The notes under the pieces were generated by a model. That model was given only the letters and a program-made list of their open reading frames with translations. It had not been told where the DNA came from and ran no database searches. A program made the position numbers and the translations under genes. A stretch of 64,000 bases of DNA, from assembly GCA_022648165.1 (NCBI GenBank), contig JALCLX010000005.1:124001-188000 (forward strand). Direction: 5' to 3'. This document shows, piece by piece, positions 54,083-61,690 of this stretch (within the stretch, counting starts at the first letter, position 1; each line of letters starts with the position of its first letter). This DNA comes from Ancrocorticia sp. (lineage in GTDB: Bacteria > Actinomycetota > Actinomycetes > Actinomycetales > Actinomycetaceae).

Positions 54083-54115
54083 GGTGTCCCGCCGGATTTT
54101 CGCCGGTGGGACACC
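54083..54115. terminator. Hairpin terminator between the S10 and RidA genes
   Basis: GGTGTCCCGCCGG pairs with CCGGTGGGACACC around a short ATTTTCG loop, nine bases past the peptidase stop. It is almost the same sequence as the hairpin at 52511-52544. The convergent RidA gene ends 18 bases further on, so it can stop both transcripts. Confidence 0.7.
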
Positions 54116-54132
54116 AGCAATCGGTCAGGGCG

Positions 54133-54627
54133 TTAAAGCCCTACTGCCTCGCAAGAGATCTCAACTTCCACAGGAGAATCGAGAGGCAGCACCGCAACCC
54201 CTACGGCGGAACGGGTGTGGACGCCGTCGTCGCCAAAAACCTGCTGTAGTACATCGGACGCGCCATTGGCCACCTGCGGTTGCCCCGTAAAATCGGGGGA
54301 CGACGCCACGAAAACGGTGACGTGCGCAATCCGGCGTATGGCATCGATACCGCCAGCGGCGCCTGCGGCAGCGGCGATAGCATTCAACGCGGCAACGCGC
54401 GCCTGTTCGTAGGCGACTTCCGGAGCCACGCCTGCACCCACTTTACCGGTTACGGGGAGAACCCCATCTACGAATGGGAGCTGGCCAGATGTGCGCACAC
54501 TCGTTCCGATGCGCTGCGCAGGTACGTAGGCGGCAACCGGTTTGGCAACCGGAGGCAGTGAGATGCCGAGTTCTCGCAATCGCTCCGAAGGCGAAACCAT
54601 TGGGTCTAGCTCATCGACTTGATCCAT
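54133..54627 (-). CDS. RidA family protein
   Basis: The protein has 164 residues from ATG 54627, preceded by GAGG; the longer reading to 54723 runs through the neighbouring small gene and is rejected. Family signs are VRTSGQLPFVDGVLPVTGKV, YEQARVAALNAIAAA, VTVFVASSPDFTGQ, and a C-terminal RSAVGVAVLPLDSPVEVEIS with the conserved Arg and Glu. RidA proteins deaminate reactive enamine/imine intermediates. The position matches Rv3678c in mycobacteria. Confidence 0.88.
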   Translation of the reverse strand: MDQVDELDPMVSPSERLRELGISLPPVAKPVAAYVPAQRIGTSVRTSGQLPFVDGVLPVTGKVGAGVAPEVAYEQARVAALNAIAAAAGAAGGIDAIRRIAHVTVFVASSPDFTGQPQVANGASDVLQQVFGDDGVHTRSAVGVAVLPLDSPVEVEISCEAVGL

Positions 54628-54635
54628 CACACACC

Positions 54636-54788
54636 TCAATCCCGCGGCCGCTTCAGATACGCCACAAGGTTTCCCTCCGGCCCAGGAACTACCTGGATGA
54701 GCTCCCAGCCTTCTTCGCCCCACGTATCCAAGATTTGCTTCGTGTTATGAATGAGCAACGGTATCGTCGCATACTCCCATTTCTGCAT
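54636..54788 (-). CDS. DUF4177-like 50-residue protein
   Basis: A very short gene: ATG at 54788, TGA at 54636, giving MQKWEYATIPLLIHN at the start and LDTWGEEGWELIQVVPG in the middle. The W-E-Y start and the GWELIQV block identify the DUF4177 family; function is unknown. AGGAT precedes the ATG at seven bases. It lies eight bases upstream of RidA on the same strand, a pairing also seen in other actinobacteria, so they form an operon. Confidence 0.82.
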   Translation of the reverse strand: MQKWEYATIPLLIHNTKQILDTWGEEGWELIQVVPGPEGNLVAYLKRPRD

Positions 54789-54882
54789 GCGTCTATCCTA
54801 TTTCGGAAAACATAGCCTGGACCAGATCTGACCATCGCGTGGAACTGAGCTGGAAGCGGCCGGGAAGCTGAGCCGGGGCTCG

Positions 54883-55209
54883 CTACCGTAGCCCGAGGCG
54901 CGGAACGCGGCCAGCCCGCAAATCCTGCGCTATCGGATCGTCAGAGGACATCAGGCGTGTATACCAATCGGTTTCGTCGGGATATCGGCGAAGCAGGGCA
55001 CGCCGTTCACGTTCCGTCAGACCACCCCACACGCCAAATGACGTTTCAGAATCCAGAGCATCCGCCAGGCAATTGAGCCGTACCGGGCAAGAAAAACACA
55101 CCTGCCTCACTTGACGCTGTGCCGCACCGCGGACAAACAGCGAGTCCGGGTCCACCTGTGAGCAGGCCGCTTCTGCAGCCCACGTCTGATCTGCTGCCAT
55201 CAGAGACAT
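54883..55209 (-). CDS. WhiB-family iron-sulfur transcription regulator
   Basis: The protein has 108 residues from ATG 55209 with AAGGAG in front. The four cluster cysteines are Cys16, Cys38, Cys41 and Cys47 (AACSQ, CFSCPVRLNC), and the turn GVWGGLTERERRAL follows, then a basic C-terminal part. WhiB proteins bind a 4Fe-4S cluster and sigma factor. Position next to RidA and a class A PBP gene is that of WhiB4 (Rv3681c), an oxidative-stress regulator, but I leave the exact orthology open. Confidence 0.93.
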   Translation of the reverse strand: MSLMAADQTWAAEAACSQVDPDSLFVRGAAQRQVRQVCFSCPVRLNCLADALDSETSFGVWGGLTERERRALLRRYPDETDWYTRLMSSDDPIAQDLRAGRVPRLGLR

Positions 55210-55441
55210 CGTGTACTCCTTCCGTTCGCAACATCGTCGTCGCGAAGGATAATTAGTGACCGCCGTCACGAACTTAACTTCATATTAGCCCCTGAACAGC
55301 AAAAGACGAAAACCAGGCGATGAACAGTAACCAAATTCGGCCCACACCAGCACGGCAAACATTAGCGAGGCAAAGGCGACACATTCGGGAAGTTCGTCAC
55401 CTGGTCAAGAAAATCTCAGGTACACAACGTATTCTTGAGCC

Positions 55442-57673
55442 ATGCCGAAATCGCAGCAATCAGGACTCCCAGCGCATAAGATCGTCACGTACCTTGTGGC
55501 CCTTCTTGCGGTGTGCGCAATGGGTGCGGCGATTCTAACCGGGCTCGCGCTCCCCGTCGTCGCCGGCGCGGGCACCGTTGTCAATGCCGGTACCAACGTG
55601 TTTGAGGATGTTCCTTCAGACTTGGGTTTCACAGAACCATCACAACAATCCGTTATTCTGGCGGCCGATGGTACTGAAATCGCACGGTTCTACGCAGAAA
55701 ACCGCATTGTTGTCGCCTCAGATCAGATCGCCGACATCATGAAAAAAGCGATGGTCGCAATTGAGGATCGCCGCTTTTACGAACACCATGGTATCGACGT
55801 TCAGGGGCTCCTGCGGGCCGTGATTGGTAACGCCTCCGGAACCAGCACCGCCGGCGGTTCATCCATCACACAACAGTACGTAAAGAATGCCCTCATCGAA
55901 GAGGGCAGGATTACCGACAATGACGAGCTCATCGACCAGGCAACAGAACGCACACTCGGGCGCAAGATCAATGAAGCGCGTTACGCAATTTCACTCGAAC
56001 GAACGATGACGAAGGACGAGATCCTAACCGGTTACCTCAATCTGGTCCAGTTTGGCCCGTCCGTCTATGGCGTTGAAGCCGCATCCCTCCACTACTTTTC
56101 GAAGCACGCCTCCGACCTCACCGTGGCCCAGGCAGCGATGCTAGCGGGAATCACACAGTCTCCCGCAAAATGGGATCCCGTCTCCCATCCTGACAACGCG
56201 CTTTACCGCCGCAACGTGGTCCTGGGAGAAATGTACTCCTTGGGGTACATCACGAAAGACCAGTACGACGAGGCGAAGAATACGCCTATTGACGATATGC
56301 TCAACGTCTCCGATTCCACCGTTGCCAACGGCTGCGCTGCGGCAGGGATTTCTGCCTACTTCTGCGACTACGTGGTCAATGCCGTCCTGAACGACGATTC
56401 GTGGGGCAAGGACAAGGCTGACAGGACAACCCAGCTGTACCGCGGCGGACTCGTCATCCACACCACACTGGACCTGACAAAACAACAGGCAGCTTACGAT
56501 ACTCTCACCAGTAACATCCCCATTGATGATCCTTCCGGTATCTCAACAGCCATGAGCAGTGTAGAACCCGGCACCGGCCATATCCTGGCAATGGCTCAGA
56601 ATACGAACTACGGTTCATCATCAGACGACTCTACGTATACGCAGGTCAACCTCAATGTGTCTCAAGACATGGGCGGTGGTATCGGCTTCCAGTCAGGATC
56701 CACATTCAAAATCTTCACATTGATTGAGTGGCTGAAGCAGGGCCATACTGCATACGAGTACGTTGACTCAGATGCAGGCACCATTCCGGCGTCGGACTTC
56801 ACCATCTCATGTTCACCGCAATCTGCGGACGATTACACCTTCCAAAACCTCGAAGGTGCCGGCGGCGGCCAGATGACTGTGTTGAAATCTACCGAAAAAT
56901 CAGTCAATGGTTCCTTTGTACACATGGCAGAACAGATGGACCTGTGTAACATCGCGAACAACGCGCTCTCCCTTGGCGTCCAACGCGGCGATTGGCAGGC
57001 GAAAACAGAAAAGGCCGTTGCCAATGGTACTGATGCTGACACGTACGTGCCATGGGATTACTACCCTTCAATGATCCTCGGCGCCAACAACGTAACGCCG
57101 TTGTCTATGGCCGTTGCGACGGCGTCGTTGGCAGCGGAGGGAAAAGCGTGCGAACCGATGGCGTACACATCTATTGAGGATGCAGACGGCAACGTCCTCA
57201 CGGAAAAAGAACCGAGTTGCCGCCAGGTGCTCGACACGGAAGTCGCACGCGAAACCACCGCTGTGCTCGAGAACGTGGTGCAGTCAGGCGCCACTGGAGC
57301 TAGCGCCGTTGTCGATGGAAGAGAAGTAGCCGGAAAGACTGGTACCGCAAACGACGATACAGACGCGTGGTTTGTTGGCTACACGCCGCAATTGAGCGCC
57401 GCCATATGGCAAGGCCATCGTGACACTCAGCAATCCATGTTCGACAGCACCATCAATGGCACCTTCTACACAGAGGTGTACGGCGGGCTTTTCCCTGCGA
57501 AGATGTTCTCCGAGTACATGACCAAGGCACTTGATGGCGAGCCCATTGAGACGTTCACCAGTCCTTCACGCAATGTCACAACAACCCCATATCAGTCCTC
57601 CAGCACGTCCAGCACCACTACGACTACGACTGACCAGGATGATACTGCGGCGCAATCTTCGGATAACGGGTAA
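55442..57673 (+). CDS. ponA: Class A penicillin-binding protein (transglycosylase/transpeptidase)
   Basis: A 743-residue bifunctional peptidoglycan synthase. One membrane anchor lies at residues 14-40. The GT51 glycosyltransferase shows AIEDRRFYEHHGIDVQGLLR and GGSSITQQYVKN. The transpeptidase shows Ser420-x-x-Lys (SGSTFK), SVN in EKSVNGSF, and KTGT in VAGKTGTANDD. The C-terminal tail is a Ser/Thr-rich low-complexity stretch with no PASTA domain, unlike mycobacterial PonA2. Divergent from whiB, as in mycobacteria, and followed after eleven bases by the phosphoesterase gene. Confidence 0.95.
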   Translation: MPKSQQSGLPAHKIVTYLVALLAVCAMGAAILTGLALPVVAGAGTVVNAGTNVFEDVPSDLGFTEPSQQSVILAADGTEIARFYAENRIVVASDQIADIMKKAMVAIEDRRFYEHHGIDVQGLLRAVIGNASGTSTAGGSSITQQYVKNALIEEGRITDNDELIDQATERTLGRKINEARYAISLERTMTKDEILTGYLNLVQFGPSVYGVEAASLHYFSKHASDLTVAQAAMLAGITQSPAKWDPVSHPDNALYRRNVVLGEMYSLGYITKDQYDEAKNTPIDDMLNVSDSTVANGCAAAGISAYFCDYVVNAVLNDDSWGKDKADRTTQLYRGGLVIHTTLDLTKQQAAYDTLTSNIPIDDPSGISTAMSSVEPGTGHILAMAQNTNYGSSSDDSTYTQVNLNVSQDMGGGIGFQSGSTFKIFTLIEWLKQGHTAYEYVDSDAGTIPASDFTISCSPQSADDYTFQNLEGAGGGQMTVLKSTEKSVNGSFVHMAEQMDLCNIANNALSLGVQRGDWQAKTEKAVANGTDADTYVPWDYYPSMILGANNVTPLSMAVATASLAAEGKACEPMAYTSIEDADGNVLTEKEPSCRQVLDTEVARETTAVLENVVQSGATGASAVVDGREVAGKTGTANDDTDAWFVGYTPQLSAAIWQGHRDTQQSMFDSTINGTFYTEVYGGLFPAKMFSEYMTKALDGEPIETFTSPSRNVTTTPYQSSSTSSTTTTTTDQDDTAAQSSDNG

Positions 57674-57684
57674 CGCGGGCGCGT

Positions 57685-58869
57685 ATGAAGAATCATCCTC
57701 GCCGGCATAGCCAGCTGTGCGCGTTGGACGGGCGCACCACCTCTACGCCCGCGGGCTCCCTTGGCGCGCTCGGCGCAACCGCATTCCTTGGCCTTGGCGC
57801 TGCCGCGTGGGGCGTTGTGGAAGCACACGCTTATACGTTGCGGCGGCGTTCCATCCTGGTTTCGTCAACGGGCACCCTCAATGCGGTAGAAAGCGCGGCC
57901 ACCTCCGCTAACCAATCGCTTCGGATTCTCCATCTTTCCGATATCCACATGGTGGCCCGGCAACACCGAAAGGCGGAATGGATACGCTCGCTGGAAGCAA
58001 CAGAGCCGGATGTGATTGTGCTGACCGGCGACCTATTGGCGGATACTGCAGCATTACCCGAGTTGCTGCACGCACTTGAACCATTTGAACGCACTCCTGG
58101 TGCATTCGTATTCGGATCAAATGACTACTATTCGCCACACTTCAAGAACCCGTTCTCCTACCTTGCGCGGCAGTGGCTGGGCAAGAAGGGAGATGACAAG
58201 TACCGCGACCGGCAACGCGACCTTCCCTGGCGAGAAATGACGGCCGCTTTCGAAGCGAGGGACTGGTTCAACCTCAATAACGCGCGCGCCACGTGCACGA
58301 TTGGAGCGTGGAATGTTTCATTCGTCGGCGTTGACGATCCGCATATTGGGCTTGATCGGTTCCCCGAACCCGAAGCGGCTCACACTACCGGCGCTCAGAC
58401 TACCGGCGCTCAAACTACAGGGGCTCAGACTACGGGACGCCCCGTCCATATCGGGCTGACGCATGCCCCGTATCAGCGCATTCTGAATCGCATGGCGGAG
58501 GACGCATGCTCGCTGGTGTTCTCCGGCCACACGCACGGCGGCCAGGTATGCCTTCCCGGCTACGGCACGATTGTGACGAACTGCGACATTGACCGCGAAC
58601 TAGCGTACGGGCTTTTCCGGTGGCCGCCCGCGCAGATTTCGGCCCGGAAAGGCCTGCACACGCACGTAGTGAAGGGCGACGGCGCCGTCGCGTTCCGGGA
58701 CGCCCCGGCCGGCGAGTTGCCAGGAAGCGCAGCTGGGCAGGCACCAGCGGATGCGCCCCTACACCCCATGTGGGTGAACGTGACAACCGGTTTGGGCACC
58801 TCGCCATATTCCCCGGTACGGGTGGCATGCCGGCCGGAAGCCGTACAAGTGGACATCATCGCGCTCTAG
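57685..58869 (+). CDS. Membrane-anchored metallophosphoesterase (calcineurin-like)
   Basis: The 394-residue protein has a hydrophobic segment near residues 25-45 and then the calcineurin-like core: LHLSDIHMV (DxH), VIVLTGDLLAD (GD), VFGSNDYY (GN[D/H]) and VFSGHTHGGQV (GHxH). It would be an enzyme on the inner-membrane surface acting on a phosphoester, possibly lipid-linked. Residues 234-251 are a four-unit TTGAQ repeat within a loop. It lies just downstream of the PBP gene, an order shared with Rv3682-Rv3683. Confidence 0.9.
   Translation: MKNHPRRHSQLCALDGRTTSTPAGSLGALGATAFLGLGAAAWGVVEAHAYTLRRRSILVSSTGTLNAVESAATSANQSLRILHLSDIHMVARQHRKAEWIRSLEATEPDVIVLTGDLLADTAALPELLHALEPFERTPGAFVFGSNDYYSPHFKNPFSYLARQWLGKKGDDKYRDRQRDLPWREMTAAFEARDWFNLNNARATCTIGAWNVSFVGVDDPHIGLDRFPEPEAAHTTGAQTTGAQTTGAQTTGRPVHIGLTHAPYQRILNRMAEDACSLVFSGHTHGGQVCLPGYGTIVTNCDIDRELAYGLFRWPPAQISARKGLHTHVVKGDGAVAFRDAPAGELPGSAAGQAPADAPLHPMWVNVTTGLGTSPYSPVRVACRPEAVQVDIIAL
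58384..58437 (+). repeat. Tandem 15-bp repeats inside the phosphoesterase gene
   Basis: Three complete 15-base units (ACTACCGGCGCTCAG and close variants) and a partial fourth encode TTGAQ repeats in frame. Because the unit is a multiple of three, copy number can change without frameshift. The insertion separates two core strands and is likely a surface loop. Confidence 0.8.
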
Positions 58870-58887
58870 TGGCCGATGCGCACGAGT

Positions 58888-58938
58888 GGTGGATGCGGTT
58901 GGGTAGTCGATGCAGTTAGGCAGTCGATGCGGTTGGCC
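58888..58938. repeat. Three imperfect 17-bp tandem repeats before tRNA-Pro
   Basis: GGTGGATGCGGTTGGGT, AGTCGATGCAGTTAGGC and AGTCGATGCGGTTGGCC follow one another at 58888-58938. They lie between the phosphoesterase stop and the tRNA, outside any gene I can support. Confidence 0.5.
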
Positions 58939-59041
58939 GGTGCGCATTGGAGCGTGTCGTCATGGTCACGCTTGGCTGCAGGGCTTCGGTTTCACTTTGA
59001 TGTTGCCGCTCGGCTATCATAGACGAGTTGTTGCATAACAT

Positions 59042-59108
<67 letters not shown>

Positions 59109-59115
<7 letters not shown>

Positions 59116-59207
59116 CGAAATCCGAGAGCAATCGAGCAAGCTCGTATTGCCGAGGACGAGGAGGGGGTAGAAGGCGTAAGCCGAATACCCCGACGAAATC
59201 CGAGAGC
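59109..59207. repeat. 21-bp direct repeat from the tRNA-Pro 3' end (possible att remnant)
   Basis: ACCCCGACGAAATCCGAGAG plus C occurs at 59109-59129, overlapping the last six paired bases and discriminator of tRNA-Pro, and again at 59187-59207. Copies of a tRNA 3' end are typical attL/attR signatures. The enclosed 57 bases hold no gene, so this could be a scar of an excised element or a nested integration site. The BREX region begins 1.3 kb further. Confidence 0.6.
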
Positions 59208-59226
59208 TGTGCGCCCGGCCCTGCAC

Positions 59227-60024
59227 TCACTCCCAGCTAGCGTTTTCCGGGTCGATGCCATGCGCCACCGCGTTTGCGTCGATAATCTCTTTCAGCCAGG
59301 TGGCCAGGCCCTCCCCTCGCGCGTCGTAGTATGCGGTGAAACGCGGATCGCTCACATAACCGCTGGCCAGGAGCACGTGCTTTGCATAGGTGACGGGGTA
59401 GAACTGCGAATACAGGCTGCGGTGAGCTTCAGCGAGCTCGTTGGCTTCCACGCTTCCCGGCTTCACGCCCCGATTCATCGCATCAACCAGCGCCGCCTCC
59501 AGTGCGCGTGACTTTTCAGCGAAATCCTCCCAGTCTCCTCGCGTCATCCCCTCGGCATTCCGGGCGCTGTTGACCCAATCCTCGGTACCACCCCACTTTT
59601 CCTCGGCTTCCACCTGGTAGGCGGGGAAGGAAGCATCTCCCAAGATCTCCGCAACGGCCTCCACGCTCAATTTCTTCGTGCTCATGGCATCCTCCAATAA
59701 CATGTCGACGGCATGCACCATCAGGTGCAGCTCATTTTCCTTGGTCATGAGCAAGTGACGTTGGCGCTGCAAGTGGGCCACCGGATCGGCGTCGTTATTT
59801 AGGAGTTCGGCGATCGCATCCAAGTGCATCCCCGTGGCGCGGTAGATCATGATCTGCTGGAGCCGGGCGACGTCGTCGTTCGAATACAACCGATAATTCG
59901 ACCAGGTGCGCTCCGCCGGCGAAACCAGGCCGCGCGCCTCCCAATGGTGCAACGTGCGCACCGAAATCCCGAGCAGCTCCGCAACCTCACCCACCGTGCG
60001 CAGGGCGCCTTCATCACTTCTCAT
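59227..60024 (-). CDS. MerR-family regulator with TipAS-like effector domain
   Basis: The 265-residue protein has an N-terminal MerR winged helix (residues 9-75, VGEVAELLGISVRTLHHWEA, then RLYSNDDVARLQQIM), a dimerisation coil near 75-115, and a C-terminal TipAS domain (residues 140-255, WVNSARNAEGMTRGDWEDF, ending GLATWLKEIIDANAV). TipAS domains bind thiopeptides or other cyclic compounds. The organism may use it for drug or stress sensing. A palindrome lies just upstream of the start. It is divergent from the BREX operon but BREX loci are more often controlled by BrxR, so a link is not assumed. Confidence 0.87.
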   Translation of the reverse strand: MRSDEGALRTVGEVAELLGISVRTLHHWEARGLVSPAERTWSNYRLYSNDDVARLQQIMIYRATGMHLDAIAELLNNDADPVAHLQRQRHLLMTKENELHLMVHAVDMLLEDAMSTKKLSVEAVAEILGDASFPAYQVEAEEKWGGTEDWVNSARNAEGMTRGDWEDFAEKSRALEAALVDAMNRGVKPGSVEANELAEAHRSLYSQFYPVTYAKHVLLASGYVSDPRFTAYYDARGEGLATWLKEIIDANAVAHGIDPENASWE

Positions 60025-60476
60025 GGTTCCACTCTCATCTGTGACGCCGCGTCAGGGTCAACACGAGCCACCGCCAATCGTAGAAGGCGAGTTCCGTGCG
60101 TGGCCAGGTGCGCACGAAGGGTCCAGTTGTGGGAGAGAAATCGACGACGACGGTGCGAAGCTTGCGGGAAAGCTGAGCCAGTCTTGTGCGCTGTGACTGT
60201 AGCCTCTGATTTTGCCGTGTTCGCAGGTTACTCTACAGAGCGCTTCCCCGCACCAAACCAGAAGACCATAATAGCGCCCAACATAGAATAACATGGCACG
60301 ATTGTGGCCCATGATTGGGTAAAGTAGTGACGTCGGCTCTATCGGTGCCGCCACTGGCCAATTGCGCACTAGCTCCGGTTAGCGTGGTATCACTGCAGCA
60401 GCAACTTCGACGTAGGGAAGACAAACGGCGTGCATTCTCCCTCACCGAATGTCCTGAACGAGGAAAGGAGAACCGC
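60025..60476. other. Intergenic region between the TipA-like gene and brxA
   Basis: About 450 bases with no supportable gene. It contains the MerR-type palindrome at the left end and AAAGGAG at 60464-60470 ahead of brxA. The upstream part of the brxA frame (60315-60476) does not look like BrxA sequence, so it probably is 5' leader. An AT-rich CATAATAGCG near 60266 is a possible -10, with no convincing -35. Confidence 0.5.
60042..60061 (-). promoter_or_regulatory. Possible MerR-type operator upstream of the TipA-like gene
   Basis: On the minus strand TTGACC (60061-60056) is followed by the palindrome TGACGCGGCGTCA (60054-60042), 18 bases before the ATG. MerR-family operators are palindromes in the spacer between -35 and -10. 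The -10 is poor, which is usual for MerR promoters, so autoregulation is plausible but unproved. Confidence 0.45.
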
Positions 60477-61094
60477 TTGAGGAAGCGGAGTGACATCCAA
60501 CGCTACGCGCTCTCCTTCACTAGCGGTGCCCTTCTCAGCCGCGAGGTGAGTGTAGCAGCGGCTCTCTACCTGGAGCTTCATGATTGGAAGAAGGTACGTG
60601 CTCGCCTCATTGAGCAGAACCTCCTGCAGACGCGCACTACAGCCTCTCGTGATCGTCTTGTGCGAGAGACTGTGCAACGTGCGGCGGTACTAAGCGGAGA
60701 AGAACTCGCATTATTAACTGATGCTAGCCCCAGCGAGCGTAACATCCTTATGTGGGTGGCGGCCTGCCACCGTTACTTGTTCATCGGCGAATTTGCAGAG
60801 GAAGTAGTGCGGGAACGCTTCCTTCTGCTCACCCCGAGGCTGAGCTATGACGATTTCGATAGCTTCGTAAATGGCAAAACCTTGTGGCATCCGGAATTGG
60901 GGGAACTCAAAGAATCGACACGCATGAAGCTACGCTCGACCGTATTCCGCATGCTCACTGAGGCCGATTTGTTAGAAAATGGGCAGATTCAGCAGGCCGT
61001 GATGTCCGATCGTGTGCGAGAAATCTTAGATACCCACACCCCAAGTGCTCTCCGGTTCCTGCCAGTGCGAATCAATGTGGAGGCTGACGTATGA
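60477..61094 (+). CDS. brxA: BREX protein BrxA
   Basis: The protein has 205 residues starting at TTG 60477, which has AAAGGAG six bases before it, whereas the ATG-type start at 60315 would add 54 unrelated residues. The opening RKRSDIQRYALSFTSGALLSREV is typical of the DUF1819/BrxA family, with a helical, NusB-like body and RERFLLLTPRLSYDDFDSFV. BrxA binds DNA in vitro in known systems, but its job in defence is unclear. It begins a type 1 BREX operon: brxB overlaps it by four bases. Confidence 0.9.
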   Translation: MRKRSDIQRYALSFTSGALLSREVSVAAALYLELHDWKKVRARLIEQNLLQTRTTASRDRLVRETVQRAAVLSGEELALLTDASPSERNILMWVAACHRYLFIGEFAEEVVRERFLLLTPRLSYDDFDSFVNGKTLWHPELGELKESTRMKLRSTVFRMLTEADLLENGQIQQAVMSDRVREILDTHTPSALRFLPVRINVEADV

Positions 61095-61690
61095 CGCCAG
61101 ATGAACTGACCCATCAAGAAGAACATCTCTTTGCTGTGTTGTCTGGGCAGCGCTTCCTGCGGATGGAAGGACTTTCAAACGAAGTCCCCTTCTTTATCTA
61201 TCCGTATGCTCCAGAAAATGCTCGCGAGGTCGCCAAAATCCGAAAGCGCATCACCAACCGATTAGCACAGGCAGGCATTGTGGTACGCGAAATCGATCTT
61301 TACGACCTCTCAATCCAGCTTCTCAAAGATCGCGGCGTCTGGGATAGGCTCCTCGCCTTAGAACCGGAACAGGATAAGGATGATTTCCGTGATTTGCTGC
61401 AAAATATGCTCAATCCAGAATCCCATCTGGCGCCGGCAATCCAAGCACAACTTTCCGATGGCGATTTCGACATCCTGTTTCTCACGGGCATTGGCAAGGT
61501 TTTCCCTTACATCAGGTCCCATACCGTACTGAATAATCTTCAATCGGTTGTAGTAGGAAAACCGATGCTCATGTTCTTCCCTGGCCGCTACGAACAATCT
61601 GAGACGCTTGGCTCCTCTCTGGTTCTGTTCGGGAAGCTCAAGGATGACCAGTATTACCGTGCAAAGAATATTCTGGAACAGGAACCGTGA
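61091..61690 (+). CDS. brxB: BREX protein BrxB
   Basis: The 199-residue DUF1788 family protein starts inside the brxA stop (ATGA). Family features include FLRMEGLSNEVPFFIYPYAP, IVVREIDLYDLSIQLL and VFPYIRSHTVLNNLQS, and FFPGRYEQSETLGSSLVLFG near the end. Its biochemical role is unknown; BrxB is needed for type 1 BREX defence in tested strains. brxC begins in its stop codon. Confidence 0.92.
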   Translation: MTPDELTHQEEHLFAVLSGQRFLRMEGLSNEVPFFIYPYAPENAREVAKIRKRITNRLAQAGIVVREIDLYDLSIQLLKDRGVWDRLLALEPEQDKDDFRDLLQNMLNPESHLAPAIQAQLSDGDFDILFLTGIGKVFPYIRSHTVLNNLQSVVVGKPMLMFFPGRYEQSETLGSSLVLFGKLKDDQYYRAKNILEQEP

